Part shown: positions 34,901 through 46,900 of the stretch, piece by piece
Position numbering within the stretch: the first letter of the stretch is position 1
Layout of the letters: each line of letters starts with the position of its first letter
Origin: Cryptomeria japonica
Taxonomy: Eukaryota; Streptophyta; Pinopsida; Cupressales; Cupressaceae
Assembly (NCBI RefSeq): GCF_030272615.1
Contig: NC_081410.1
Location: 123,747,640 to 123,811,639 of the forward strand
DNA length: 64,000 nucleotides
Reading direction: 5' to 3'
Position numbers and translations under genes: made by a program
Notes under the pieces: model-generated
The model's input: the letters and a program-made list of their open reading frames with translations, nothing else
The model's database searches: none
Told to the model about the DNA's origin: nothing

Positions 34901-37900
34901 ATGAAGTCCACTGACATTCGAGACCACATCTTTCTCCTTACTTCGAACTCATCTGTAAGATTTGCCTAGTAGTCCTCGATGCCAACCTTGTGTGTAAACT
35001 TGTCTCCTTTGGCTGTTAAAATCCTCTGGAATGGATCAAAACGTTTCCTCATTGTGTATATTCCAAGATAGAAAAATCGTAATTCGTCATTAACTATCTC
35101 TGCTGTTGTCGTGGTGGGGTAGATCTCCATCGTTTTCCCAAGCATGATAGGAAAAGTAATACCCTGCTTATGTTTCTCTTTCTGTATGTAATCAAATTCC
35201 GATAACTGCCTCATTACCTCAAGCAACACCATCTTATCAGTCAGATACTTGGCAAGCTTGTAAAGTTCAGAGGTGAATCCTTGGATTCTTATGTATGTGA
35301 AGGTAGGGAACTGGATAAACCATGATCCATATTTTTCTACTAACAACATTGCCTCCTTTGACAACCTCTTATGTAATCCACCTTTTAGCAACCGTGTGAG
35401 GTACACAGTGAATGTATCATTCACCATCTATACGGTTTTTTCTCATATAGATGGAGTTGCGGATATCATTCATACACCTTATGTTGTCCTTACTTGTTCC
35501 CGACTTCAGTTTTGCATATTATTCCTTTGTACTTGATGTGTCTTGCTAGCATTTTTACTAAGTAGGAAGTCATGTAGAACGACTTCGTTCTCTCCAAGTA
35601 CCTCAACTGGATATCCAAGTTATCACTTATCATCTTTGTCCAATTTATCATTATTGTTCCAGCCAATATCTCTTCAATGAAATAAAAAATTCATGTCTTG
35701 AATAAAGCTCCTTGAGGTGCTCCCATGATCCTGTTGAGTAGGAAGATTATATCACTGAACTCCTCTTTGAAATCTGAACTTAGGTGTTTCTTCAATAGCT
35801 TGAAATGGTGACGCCTTGTTTGAAGAACCCACTCATTGTTAATAAGAGTCATACATGCATCTGGTCCTGTCTCGAACATAGCTTGGGCATCCTCCTTAGT
35901 TCTTGTTTGCATCCCTTAGTAATTGGGAATCCCAAGCGGTTCTCTTACTATATCTTAGGTTTGAAATGCAAGCACCAACCTCTTAGGTGTTCGGATTGTT
36001 CTTGATTGTGGGTCGTAGTGCTTGACACACTCAACCATGAGCTTATTGCATTGTATTGTTGATAGGAATCCATCTGCATCCTAGATTCCACTCTTCATTA
36101 TGTTGACTGCCAAGGGAGAGGGTAGCTGGTTCTTCGTTCCGTTCATCCTTCGTTTCATTTTTTTCCTATCCAAGTACTCCACGTTGGTGTCTCCAACTTC
36201 TTCCATTTGGAAGATATTTAAGATTCCGAGTAGTATCCTTCATGTACTTTCTTCAACTGGGTCTTCCCTGCAGCTATCCCTGCTTTCAACACGGTACCTT
36301 AAAGAAACTTGATTTTCAGACTTATGAAAGGTCTGATTATAATTTGTAAGTCTGAAAATATCCTTCAACTCAGAATTATGAATGATGTTGCAACTAAATT
36401 CATTGTCTAAGTCTGATTTTTGAGTGTGAAAGGTCTGAAAAATGTCTGAAAATCGTGTCTTGTAAGCTGAATATCATCCTTTTCCTTGTGCGATTCATGT
36501 AGCTGATGCAATCTGCATTTGTTTTGGCTGGAAATGATACGATTTCCCCCCTTTAAGTGATGGTTGGAAATGGCATCCTCAGCTGGCAATGGTGTCTTAA
36601 GCTATGTGTCACAAAATGTCCTCAATGGTGGCACCATTGATGCCTTAGGCAAGTGTCACAGCTCTTCCTCACTTCTTGCTGACTTAGGCGATTTTGATCT
36701 CCTCTTCTTCCAGCTCACTTACCTTGAATCAGAGACTTAATGATTATTTTATTGCTTGCTGGTATGTGCTTTATTCAACATTTCACCTCTTGTTTTCACC
36801 ACACAGCAAATGTGGGACAAATAAAATATTAAACCAGCAAGGTGAGGAAAAATGATATCCATAGGGACAATAAAATTCAGCCACATTTCCCTTTATTTGT
36901 CCACCAAATGAAATGGTGGAGAATCGATCTTATTCTGGACTGATTTGTCCTTAAAATCCTCACTTAATTTTGATTGCATACCCCTTGGTGGAAAGTCGAT
37001 GCTCATTGGGACACTTAATTTTGGTCAAATCCTTGAAATTCAGCCCCAAGTGGAGAATCGACTTCCATCAGGACAAAATATCCATGTTGTTTTTGCATCA
37101 TTTAATCATTTACTCTTCAATTGGAAAATCGATCCCCATCAGAACTCATGATTTTGCTTAATTCACCTTGTTTTGGTCACTTTTCTTCAAGGAGGAAATC
37201 GAGGGTCATTAGGACTCACACTTGCCTTGTACATTTTCACCTTGTAAGCCTAGTGGGAAAATGACCTCCATCGGGACAATTAATTTCCTTTGTTTTGACC
37301 CAAGTGGAAATTCTTTAGTCATTGGGAATTTCCACAATAACATCTTCATTTGCTTGTAAACCAAGTCTTGGAGTGGAAATTCGACCTCCAAGAATTTACT
37401 AGTCCTTAACATTAAATGGGTAATTTGATGCTTAAGATGGAGTGGAAAAATGTCCTCCATTGTGACTTTATTGATTTTCACTTAGCAGCTCAGTGGAAAA
37501 ACGTTTTCCATCAGGACTTTGTTGATTTTCATGTATTTTAAGTCCAAACTCACTCCAATTCATCAATTCACGCAGTGGAAATTCTATTCTCATCAGGACT
37601 CTATGAATTTTCCCAAGTTTTCAAGGGTGGAAAGTTCAAGTCCATCAGGACTTTGTGCATTTTTGGGTTCATTTCACTTCCTAGGAGTGAAAAAACGATT
37701 CCTATAGGGATTTTTAATATTTGCACACAAAATTCACATTGGTTAGCAATATTTTCATCATTTTTCACTCAATTTTTAAGGCAAATTGAAACTCAATGCT
37801 TAGAAAGATAGATTGACATGCTGAGGCAACCTGACACTTAAGATCATTTTAACATTTTAACATCTTTTTCATCATTTTGATCCTATTGACTTCAAAACTT

Positions 37901-40900
37901 AAAGATTTATCATTATTTGCAACATGGAGACTTAGAAACACGGCCATATCCAAAGATGAGACTCGGACATTTAAAGCCCAAAATTGTCACCTGACTGCTA
38001 AAACCCTAAACTAACAAGACCGGAAAGCAAGAAAGAGGGGTTTCCCATTTGCAATGGGGTGATGTGTGAAAAGGTCACAAGACTCATGAGAAAACCTTAG
38101 GCAACTCATAAAGGTCTGAAACCAGAGACTGGAAGTGGACAGGTCTGTAAATTTCATAAACATAGTCAGCTACTGCTTTGAAACTCCATTACTAACCTCC
38201 AATTCCCACCACAGCATTGTCCATGAATCACCAACGTAGGAGCTGTGCCGCCAAGTAATCACTTCCAGAAAGTCTGTGATATGAGTTTATGCAGGTCTAT
38301 AATCCCTAACAGCAAATTCCCAGCTCTGTTTCCTAGCACCAAACAGGGGTGCCAAGGCAGAAATAACCACAAAACTCGGTTAGAACTGTCCTCAACAGTC
38401 TCAGATAAGTCTGCAGCAGATTTTTAGCATCTAGTAATGAAAGGTTGAGAGTACCTCCAAACTCAACACTAACACCTGATAATCCACACATGAGACCCTA
38501 GGTATTGGTACGGCCTGTAGATAGGCAATCTGCAATATAAAATAAATACCAATCATTACCCACTGCAAATTGATTGTAAAGGAGTTATCCAGCATATAGA
38601 AACTCAACAGAACAATATGTAGAATCATTAGATGTATCCGCCATTCATTGTAATGTCCCCACTTTGAAACAAAATTTAAATTCAAAAGAATTAAAATAAA
38701 AAAAATTAAATTAAAATATAAAAGAATATAATTAAATATAATTAAAATTTGATTAAAGTTAATGAATGGTCAAAAGGCATGAAATGATAAGTTGCGACTA
38801 CCCCAAATATGAGGTATAAAAGGGAGAAAATAACTCATTTGAAGGGGGATAATTGGGAATCAGAAGTGCAGATCTGATTGTGAAAGGTTGTGTCCCTTTC
38901 AAAGGGGAGAAATAATGAAAAGTTGCACTCTTTCAAAGGGTGCTAATCGTGAAAGGGTGTGCCTCTTGCCAAAGGGCATACATGATGAAGAGGTGTGACC
39001 TCTACCTCACATTGAGAGACATAAAGGAAAGGAATCTAAAGCATCCAGTGACACCACCATCGATCAGATCAGTTCAGAATTGTTGTTAAGTTACAGGTAG
39101 TAACATCCTTGTTCTTGGTGGTATGCATGGGGGTGTGCTTAATATGTATGCTTAATATATGCAGCCTAATAATATTCTTCTACAGAGTTTAATAGTAATA
39201 TTAATAATATTAATATAGACTGCAATATGTATGACAGTCAAACTTAATATACATTCATAATAATTGAAAGACAAATATATTCACAGTCTAAGTACTTAAT
39301 CTATCCTGATTCTTCTAATCCCCAAGGATGAAAGGACTGAGGTTCCTAACGTCTGGGCTGAATTAGGGAGGTGGTATCATAGCACCCTAGACAAGCCAAT
39401 GCCCTCTTTTGGGATTGAGAATTGGAAGGGTTTGGAATTAGGACTGGAGTGATGACAATATAAATTTGTATTATGAGCAACTTTTTTTATCTATTAGGTA
39501 ATAATATATGTTGCTCTTTGGGAATTGACAGCCTATAACTAGGGGACATTACATTCATGGCGTCCATAAATTAGGGTTTAACTATTAACATGAAATGATA
39601 CAGCCATACCCAAAACTCCAGTAAATGACCTAAAATCCATGCCAAAAGTTGCTCAAAATCCAACACCAAAAATCTCTAAAAGTTCCAGTTAGTTTATCCT
39701 TAAAATTTTCATCTTTTCGAAACCCCGAATCACCAAAACTCTGTGAAAATCAGTGTATTTCCTGAGTGACAATACCAGACCAGGTAGGATGGGGTTTTCA
39801 CCACTAAAACTAGTAAGATTGAAGAGGGTTTCCATCCTCAACAAGTCCTGTAAGAATTCCTTTGTTCATTTCTACAGCATCTCCTTAAGTGTGCGAACTC
39901 TCATAAAGAGAATGAGAGCCAAAATCCCCTTATATATGCTTGGAGGGAATTAGGGCAATTTAAAAATTCAAATATTTCATTTTGATCAAAAAGGCTCTTT
40001 TAATATTTCAAAACAACTTAAGTCCCCATTTAACATTTCCCTAGGCATCCAATTAGGGGACATGACACTTATAATATTTAAACACTAAAGTGAATAATTA
40101 AACGTTTTATTACTTAGTGCTAAAATATTGAAACAGTACCAACAACCTTGTGAAAAGATCACCAAAACACAGAAACAGAAACCAATCATGCCGAGACATA
40201 ACTGAAGCTGAAGAATACTGCTTGGTGCCAAAAACAAGCACTTACTATAAATAGCAATGTTCTCCAAAAATAGTGGAGAACGTCCGAGAAGGCTCTAAAT
40301 GCTACGAAGAGTGTTGCCACCGGGAAGACACCAACTGAACACCATTTGGTTGTTGGAAACCCAAAAAATTGAAAACTGAACTCTCCAAGGATTAGGATCC
40401 CCCTAACTGCCACCAAATAGCCTACATGAAATGCCATTTGAATAGGTCTGAGAAGGAACGCTATATTAGTGATGATCTTTCTTTCTCTATATTAGTGATG
40501 ATCTTTCTTGCTTTGAAATTTGATATAAAGAAATTTGACATGCTTAACTGAAGGAAATCCACAACTGTGCAAGGCGATATGCTTTTGAATACAAGAATGG
40601 CCCATTAAAATGGAAATATTAATGGTTTGTGTAAGGAACAGTACTATGCTCTATGAGTGGTTCTACAAAATTTTCACGAAGACTTCACATTCTTTTTTAG
40701 TTATAATTTTCTTGGATTTCATTTTCTTTTTAAGATTAATCAGTAAGGGTTTGGTTTCATGGCCAACACCCTATACAATCATCCACCAAGGAACACGTCC
40801 ACTACGGGACTTCACAATTCCAATATGAGCCTAAATGATGTGGGGTGACTGCTTCAGCACATGCTTAGGCAATGGGATATCACTTTGGAGGATTCAAATC

Positions 40901-43900
40901 TGGATCTCCATCATGAGAATCCTAGGACTTTGCCATTTGAGTCCAACTCTTTTGACTTCTTGGATTTCTATTTATTTCTGAAGGAAGAAGATTTTTTTAT
41001 TAGGTGTATTTTTTTAGACTGCAAAATGAAGTTTAATTAACAACAATAATTTTGGCATTAAGTGATTATAGAAAGCAACTTTGGAAGTCTTCCCAAAGTA
41101 TTCAAAATACCTTTTAGGCAGTCTGGAAATTAAAACTAAACTTGTGCAGTTCTCAGGAGCATGGCTAACCTGAAAAAGGTGACCAATGTATCTGGCAAAT
41201 ACAAATCATATTTTCTTGGGAATTGAAAGGAATTAACTAAAACTCCTCTTGGAAGAAAATTATTAAGCATGGTAAGGAGCATTTTATGATGTCTGGATTG
41301 TGTTGGATTTAACGTATGCATACTGCCAACTGGAAACTAGTGGATATGTATGGTGAAAATTGTATAAGATACAAATTCAAACAATCTGAACAAGATCACA
41401 ATGTTGCTACCCTGAAGTCTGTAATATTGGCATACACATTTTCAAATTCACAAGAATCGATTATTCGAGTAAATTGTTAAAAGGGATTCCTAAGCATATA
41501 AAGAGCTCTTCAATTAAGAAGAGAGCAATCTGAATGCTGTCCCAAGTCTGCTGCTTTGCAAATATAAACACAAACCAAAGCAAGTGCTTCTTGTTATAAA
41601 GGTCTGCCAAAATTGGAAAATGGAAATATGCCTCCCAAGGTCTTCTTTATAAGAGAACTAATACCACATACTTAACTACGTTGTATGATCCTTTTGAGTT
41701 TCAGTTCATTTTTAATACTAAAGATAACTCCTTAGAATGGCTTAAATAAAATGCCCTTTTTGTGCTCTTCCCCAAGTCTTGCTTGAATATTGATTTAATC
41801 ATTTAAGATCCTTGTTTTTGATTATATAAGCAGTGAGAAGGCCCTGAACCTACAAACAGCAAAATCAGAGTACATCAATCTAATACCTGGCATCAAGCAG
41901 CCAGTCCATGAAGTTACCACAGCTGTTCCTTAGAAATAGTAAAAAATTAACATGACTCTGTAACTAAACATACTAACTCTAACTAACCACCTTCTACCTA
42001 TCATAATAACAGTATTAAGAGTATCAGCATAACTACTAACAGTAATAACAAACTTAATCAAAATAAAAGTCTGGTTTAAGTGGCACACAGGCCTCAAACA
42101 AGCATAAACATAAACACTACTAATATCAACATCAATCCTACGCCTGAAATTCCCCATAGCAAAAATTAGAAAATACTGCCTAATCATTATTTATCATGTT
42201 CCAGTTACGCTGGAGCTTGTCAACCTGGTTAGCCCAAGTCTCCTCCTGGTCATCCTCTCTGTCTTCGTTGTCTTCTTTGTTGCCTTGTTTTTCCAGCTTC
42301 CTTGCCTTCTTTATCTTGCTCTGTCCTGACACCACCTCCATGACTGCCTTTCTCATTACACCATCAGTAATATTACAGAGAGAACCGAATGCCTCACAGA
42401 GATTTCAAAACGCTGCTTATAGTCTTCATTTTTCTCTTCCAGACTGAGGACACGCTGTTTGAGCTCATCAATCTTGTTACTCAAAATGGGAAACTTAAAA
42501 AAAATGGGAGAGGGTGGGGCATACTGGGGGGTCGGAGTTTTTGGAAAGTTTACTTCAGAACTGATTTTTAGGCTATTTTTTTTATAAAAAAAATATTAAA
42601 TTACAAAGCAACAAATTTCATTTGTCAATTAGAGATGAAATCTATCAATCTAGTGCAGAAATCAACTGCAAAGCAAATTTCAAATACAGTATAGGTTAAA
42701 ATGAGTGCTGAGCACAGATACTGTATTACGTAATCAAACATTCGTCATGATACATTGTACAGATTCTGACAATTCATTGGATACCATAGTATCATGCCAA
42801 GTATTGAAAAATAAATTGAATGAATGATTCAATAATCAGATAATCTATTCAACAATATACAAACGTATATAAAGAGATTACAAGGACGATGTTCTAAATT
42901 AAGAACAAGTCGTTTAAAGTGAACTACTAAAAAGCTAAACACTAAATAAAGCTTAAAACCTAATTAACTAAAAAGAAAAAGCTAAATGCTAAATAAAGCT
43001 TAAAAGCTAATTAACTAAAAAGCTAAATAACCATTAAACAAGGCACTAAATATAGGTGACTGAAATATAATTAAATATTCTAATACCCTCCCTTAATGGT
43101 CATTCTATCTACTAACCACCCTATAGAAGACACAACAGGTCTTTTGATCACAAATGAAAAGAACACTCTACTGTGGTGGAGACCCTCCCTGGATCTGAAA
43201 AGTGTTAATGACCAAGAATACTAGAATCCATCCAACCCAACGTTGGGTAACCAAACTGAAACCTGAAACCATGATTTTGAGGAAAAATCGGCAACCCCTT
43301 TTGTAGAAGAGTACCAACTCCAAAACTGACCACAAGATACCATGGTTGTAGGTGTTCGCCCTGGCAGGTGCGACCCAAACTAATTGCAACAAAGCACGAT
43401 TTTGAGGAAAAAACCGTCAAACCCTGAAATACGAACCCTCGAAAAGAGAATTTACGATTTTGAGGAGAAAATCGAAAAACCAAGAAATCTGAGGTTACAA
43501 ATCATTGTTTTTGTGGAAAAAAATGGTAAAACCCAGATAATTAAAATCTTACCCGAATATCGCGAATTACAGATGAGATAATTTTTAAGGGAAAATTATA
43601 AACCTTGCGAACAATTTTTGAGGAAAAAATCGTGAAAACCCTCCCATGATTTTTTGTGGAAAAAATCAGAAAACCGACAGACAATTTTTCAGGAAAAAAT
43701 CGTGAAAACCTTGGGACTTGTAAGACGAGGTTTGACCTAAATCAATCTAATAAAGGTAACGATATTCAGATATCGTGAACATGCACTGTTTCCAAGTTTT
43801 GTGGCAACTATTGAACTTTTGACTGTGTTCCAACATGATATTTGTCAAAGATGTCATCACAAAAATGGAGGTTGAACAAGGTCAACCTAGTGAAAGCATG

Positions 43901-46900
43901 AGACAAAAGAATCTAATTCAACAATCAAAATAGAAGCAGTTGCACAAAAAATCTGAAATAGTGCGAATTTCAAGGTTTGGAAGAAACCCAAAAATTAAAA
44001 TTTTCTGAAAACTTAAAACCTGAAATTTTTCTCGAAAATAATCAGAAAAAAATAATAATTTGTAGAAAATAAAAAAATACATCTATTTCTTTTGTTAAAA
44101 AAAAAGAAAAATATTGACGATTTTTTTCCCAAAAAAAGGCAAAAAAATAAGGGGCAGAAACCCTAGGTTGGATGTACAACATAAACGGTGCCCAGAAAAC
44201 ACCAAAATTCTTGACGTCCACAAAATTAGCAGAAATCAGTGATTGTTTTTAAATTCCAAGGCAAATTCGCTGGCACAAAATTCGAGGCATGGAAAACGAG
44301 GCACCCAGAAAAATATGAGACCAACCCAGAAAAACTCTCGAAAAACCCACCAAGAATCTAAAATCGGTATGGAAATCCGACGACACAAAAATCGCATAGA
44401 AAACGATGCACCCAGAAAAATATGATGACGACCTAGTTGAGGTCTCAAAAAACCCACCAAGAATCTGCAACCAAAATAAAATTTCGTCTTGAACTGAAGG
44501 GTCAAAACCCTAGTCGAAAATTGCAGAAACCCTAGGAAAATTTTCAACCTGCAAAAAAAAATCCCTCCAGGAAGAGAAATAGAACCTGCTCTAAAAAAAA
44601 AAAAAAAGTTTAAAAAAAATCTCTTCAATAAAAACTTAAAAAATTTTTAATAACAAAAACTTTTGAAAATTTTAATTTCCATGCTCTGATACCATGAAAA
44701 ATAAATTGAATGAATGATTCAATAATCGGATAATCTATTCAACAATATACAAACGTATATAAAGAGATTACAGGGACGACGTTCTAAATTAAGAACAAGT
44801 CGTTTTAAGTGAACTACTAAAAAGCTAAATGCTAAATAAAGCTTAAAAGCTAATTAACTAAAAAGAAAAAGCTAAATGCTAAGTAAAGCTTAAAAGCTAA
44901 AAAGCTAAATATAGGTGACTAAAATATAATTAAATATTCTAATAAATATTCTCCTTAATTGATTTGTTAGTAAACCACAAAGGCACATGGAATACTTAGC
45001 ATAATTTCAAATCCTCTTCATTCCATCTAGTTGATCTTCATACAAATACTATGGGCTTTCATTAACCTTGGCCAAAAACACACCACGATCTCAATTAAAT
45101 TTCAGGGACATACCAATGGTAGTTTTGACTTTTTGTCAGGCCTGGAGAAGCATTGTGATTTGTCTTTAGTTCTATGTATACATGTTTGCTATCCGATAAG
45201 GGACCCACCCTTAGGAAACAAGGAAAGTTGAGTAACAATTTAATAGGCTCTCATTTAGTCCTGGTTCATGGTCTCCGTGGGCTTTTTAATGAAAAAATTC
45301 CACACTTCCGGAAGTTATTTGTAATGTCCCCGATATAATTAAATAGTCAATTAAATCTTTCGAGCCCCTTTATTTAGTTAGTCAAGTTTTATTTTGGTTG
45401 TGTCGGCCCATTTGTAACCCTTCGAGAAATTTCCCGGAGCCCATATTTATGGCCGAGTTTGTTATTGTTGTAGGTATGCGAATTTGGTATTTTTCTCTGT
45501 TGTGCGATTTCTTGTTGGAGTTTTGTTATCTGCCATTTCGGAGGTGAAAGACCCTCCCTAATTGGTACTCGTAGTTTTGGTGGGAGTAACTCCTCACCCT
45601 ACTCTGCCCTGCTCTCAGTACAGGATTGTGTAATTTGAAGTGCATTAATTTGACTATTCTCTGGTTTGTGCGAATTCTTGAAATATAGATCTTCTTGTTC
45701 ATCGTTTATTTGGCATCATACCTTATCGCAACTTTCATCGATTCCATATACCACACTTTGGTTGAATAAACCACACGCTGAATGGCTTGGCTCGGGCGAC
45801 AAGTCTCCACTACCGTACATTTCTCTCACTGTACGGTCTGCACTCTGACCATACGGTTCCCACACCGTACAACGCTCACCCTCACCGTACGGACACACAC
45901 CGTACGTCCCACACCCTCACCATACATTTTGCACATCGTACGTCCTTCATTCCACCGTATGGTAGACATCATCTTCCACCGTACAGACATAACCATGCAA
46001 TTACTCTTGACAATGTTTACCATATATGGGTAAATGATTAAATGCAGAAAGTAAATGCACAAAACATAAAGGAAATATATTAAATAACCAGTCTCTGTAT
46101 TAATTCAACAGTCCAGATACATCAAGTGCTTATAACATTACATCAGACACAACTATCATGATGCCACTACGAAGGAACGGTATGCAATATATAATACCTG
46201 AAGGAGTGCGACCAACCGTCACATCCAACTGCCCTTCGGGACAACTAATCAACTGACTGCCATAACTCATTATTACCGACGACAACATAAACATAATATG
46301 ACAACATAACATAATGATTATTCCCGGCAACATCATCCCCCCTAAGAAAAGAAGTCGTCTCTGGACGACTTAATACAAAATAGAGATGACATTAAACAAA
46401 ACCAAGGTAGAGAACTGCAGGAATTGCGAACACTAGTCGAGTGTGGAACTCATACACCTGCTGCGTCCTCGCCTGAAAACCCTTTTCTGCTACCATTCGA
46501 TGCTCAAGTGCGGATTTCACCATTAGTGCTTCCTTTGACATCACAGTCCTCCTGTGCCTAAACCAGACTTGTCTGTAGAACATGCTTTTCAGTCTTAGCC
46601 TCCACCAACTGCTACTCAAATGATACTGTCTCCCTAGCCAATTTGTCCTCGATAGCCACTTGCGCTACCCTCTCGGCACCCAACTCCTGGGTACGCTGAG
46701 CTAAGTCTCATGCTACTACTGCCTCCAACCTGGTGGTCAGCTCCTCCCGAGCCCTTTGTGTATCCACCAAGGCAACCTCACGTCCAGCTGAGACATACTC
46801 CAAGTTCCTCAAAGCGTACCATTCCTGCCTGGAGGTGGCCACAACCCTCTGGCACAAAGGCTAGGAGACACCTCAAATCCTCCATCACACTCCCCAAAGG

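Larger units (their letters stand above)
30756..36150 (-). pseudogene. Degenerate retroelement ORF of unknown function
   Basis: About 3 kb of minus-strand coding-like sequence, split by a hAT-like element (32472-34776), reads across frames as one protein. The N-terminal part has MQTRTKEDAQAMF, then ERTKSFYMTSYLVKMLARH and FIQFPTFTYIRIQGFTSELY. The part just before the insertion includes RRKMWSRMSVDFMRKCTFF. After the insertion come DVNDCSKEWVDKRINKLRR, a Lys/Arg-rich segment (QAPKRRKGIAGG), an acidic stretch, a coiled coil (RLNKVEEKEMLEIENKKLKE) and a C-terminal region ending FFARKPN. In-frame stops and at least three frameshifts break it. I recognise no Gag, protease, RT or integrase motif. 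Placement before a probable LTR suggests a large non-autonomous LTR element. Confidence 0.55.
42805..44944 (-). mobile_element. Small non-autonomous LTR element (2.1 kb)
   Basis: LTRs at 42805-43085 (281 bp) and 44695-44944 (250 bp) start TGAAAAATAAATTGAATG and end ATTCTAATA on the + strand. On the minus strand the ends are TATTAG...TTTTTCA, a non-canonical TA...CA pair. The primer-binding site TGGTATCAGAGC (minus) abuts the right LTR at 44683-44694. The polypurine tract (inverse AAGGGAGGG) abuts the left LTR at 43086-43094. Flanking 5-mers AGTAT and AATAT differ at one base. The 1.6-kb interior has no recognised coding but many CGATTTTTGAGG / AAAAATCGTGAAAACC repeats. Confidence 0.8.

Noticed and set aside
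36700-36740. Host exon with GTAAGT donor on the minus strand
   Set aside because: The splice-like word is isolated, has no coding support, and is antisense to ETFQO in a repeat-rich region.
38649-39553. DNA transposon with terminal inverted repeats
   Set aside because: The ends are inverse repeats, but TG...CA termini, 5-bp duplications and a TATA box fit a solo LTR better. The alternative is kept as a finding.
40467-40512. Short tandem repeat as a CRISPR-like array
   Set aside because: Only two copies of about 20 bp lie side by side, with no further units and a nuclear plant context.
44236-44628. 130-residue minus-strand ORF rich in Phe
   Set aside because: It is low-complexity and formed by two tandem ~105-bp units inside a non-autonomous LTR element.
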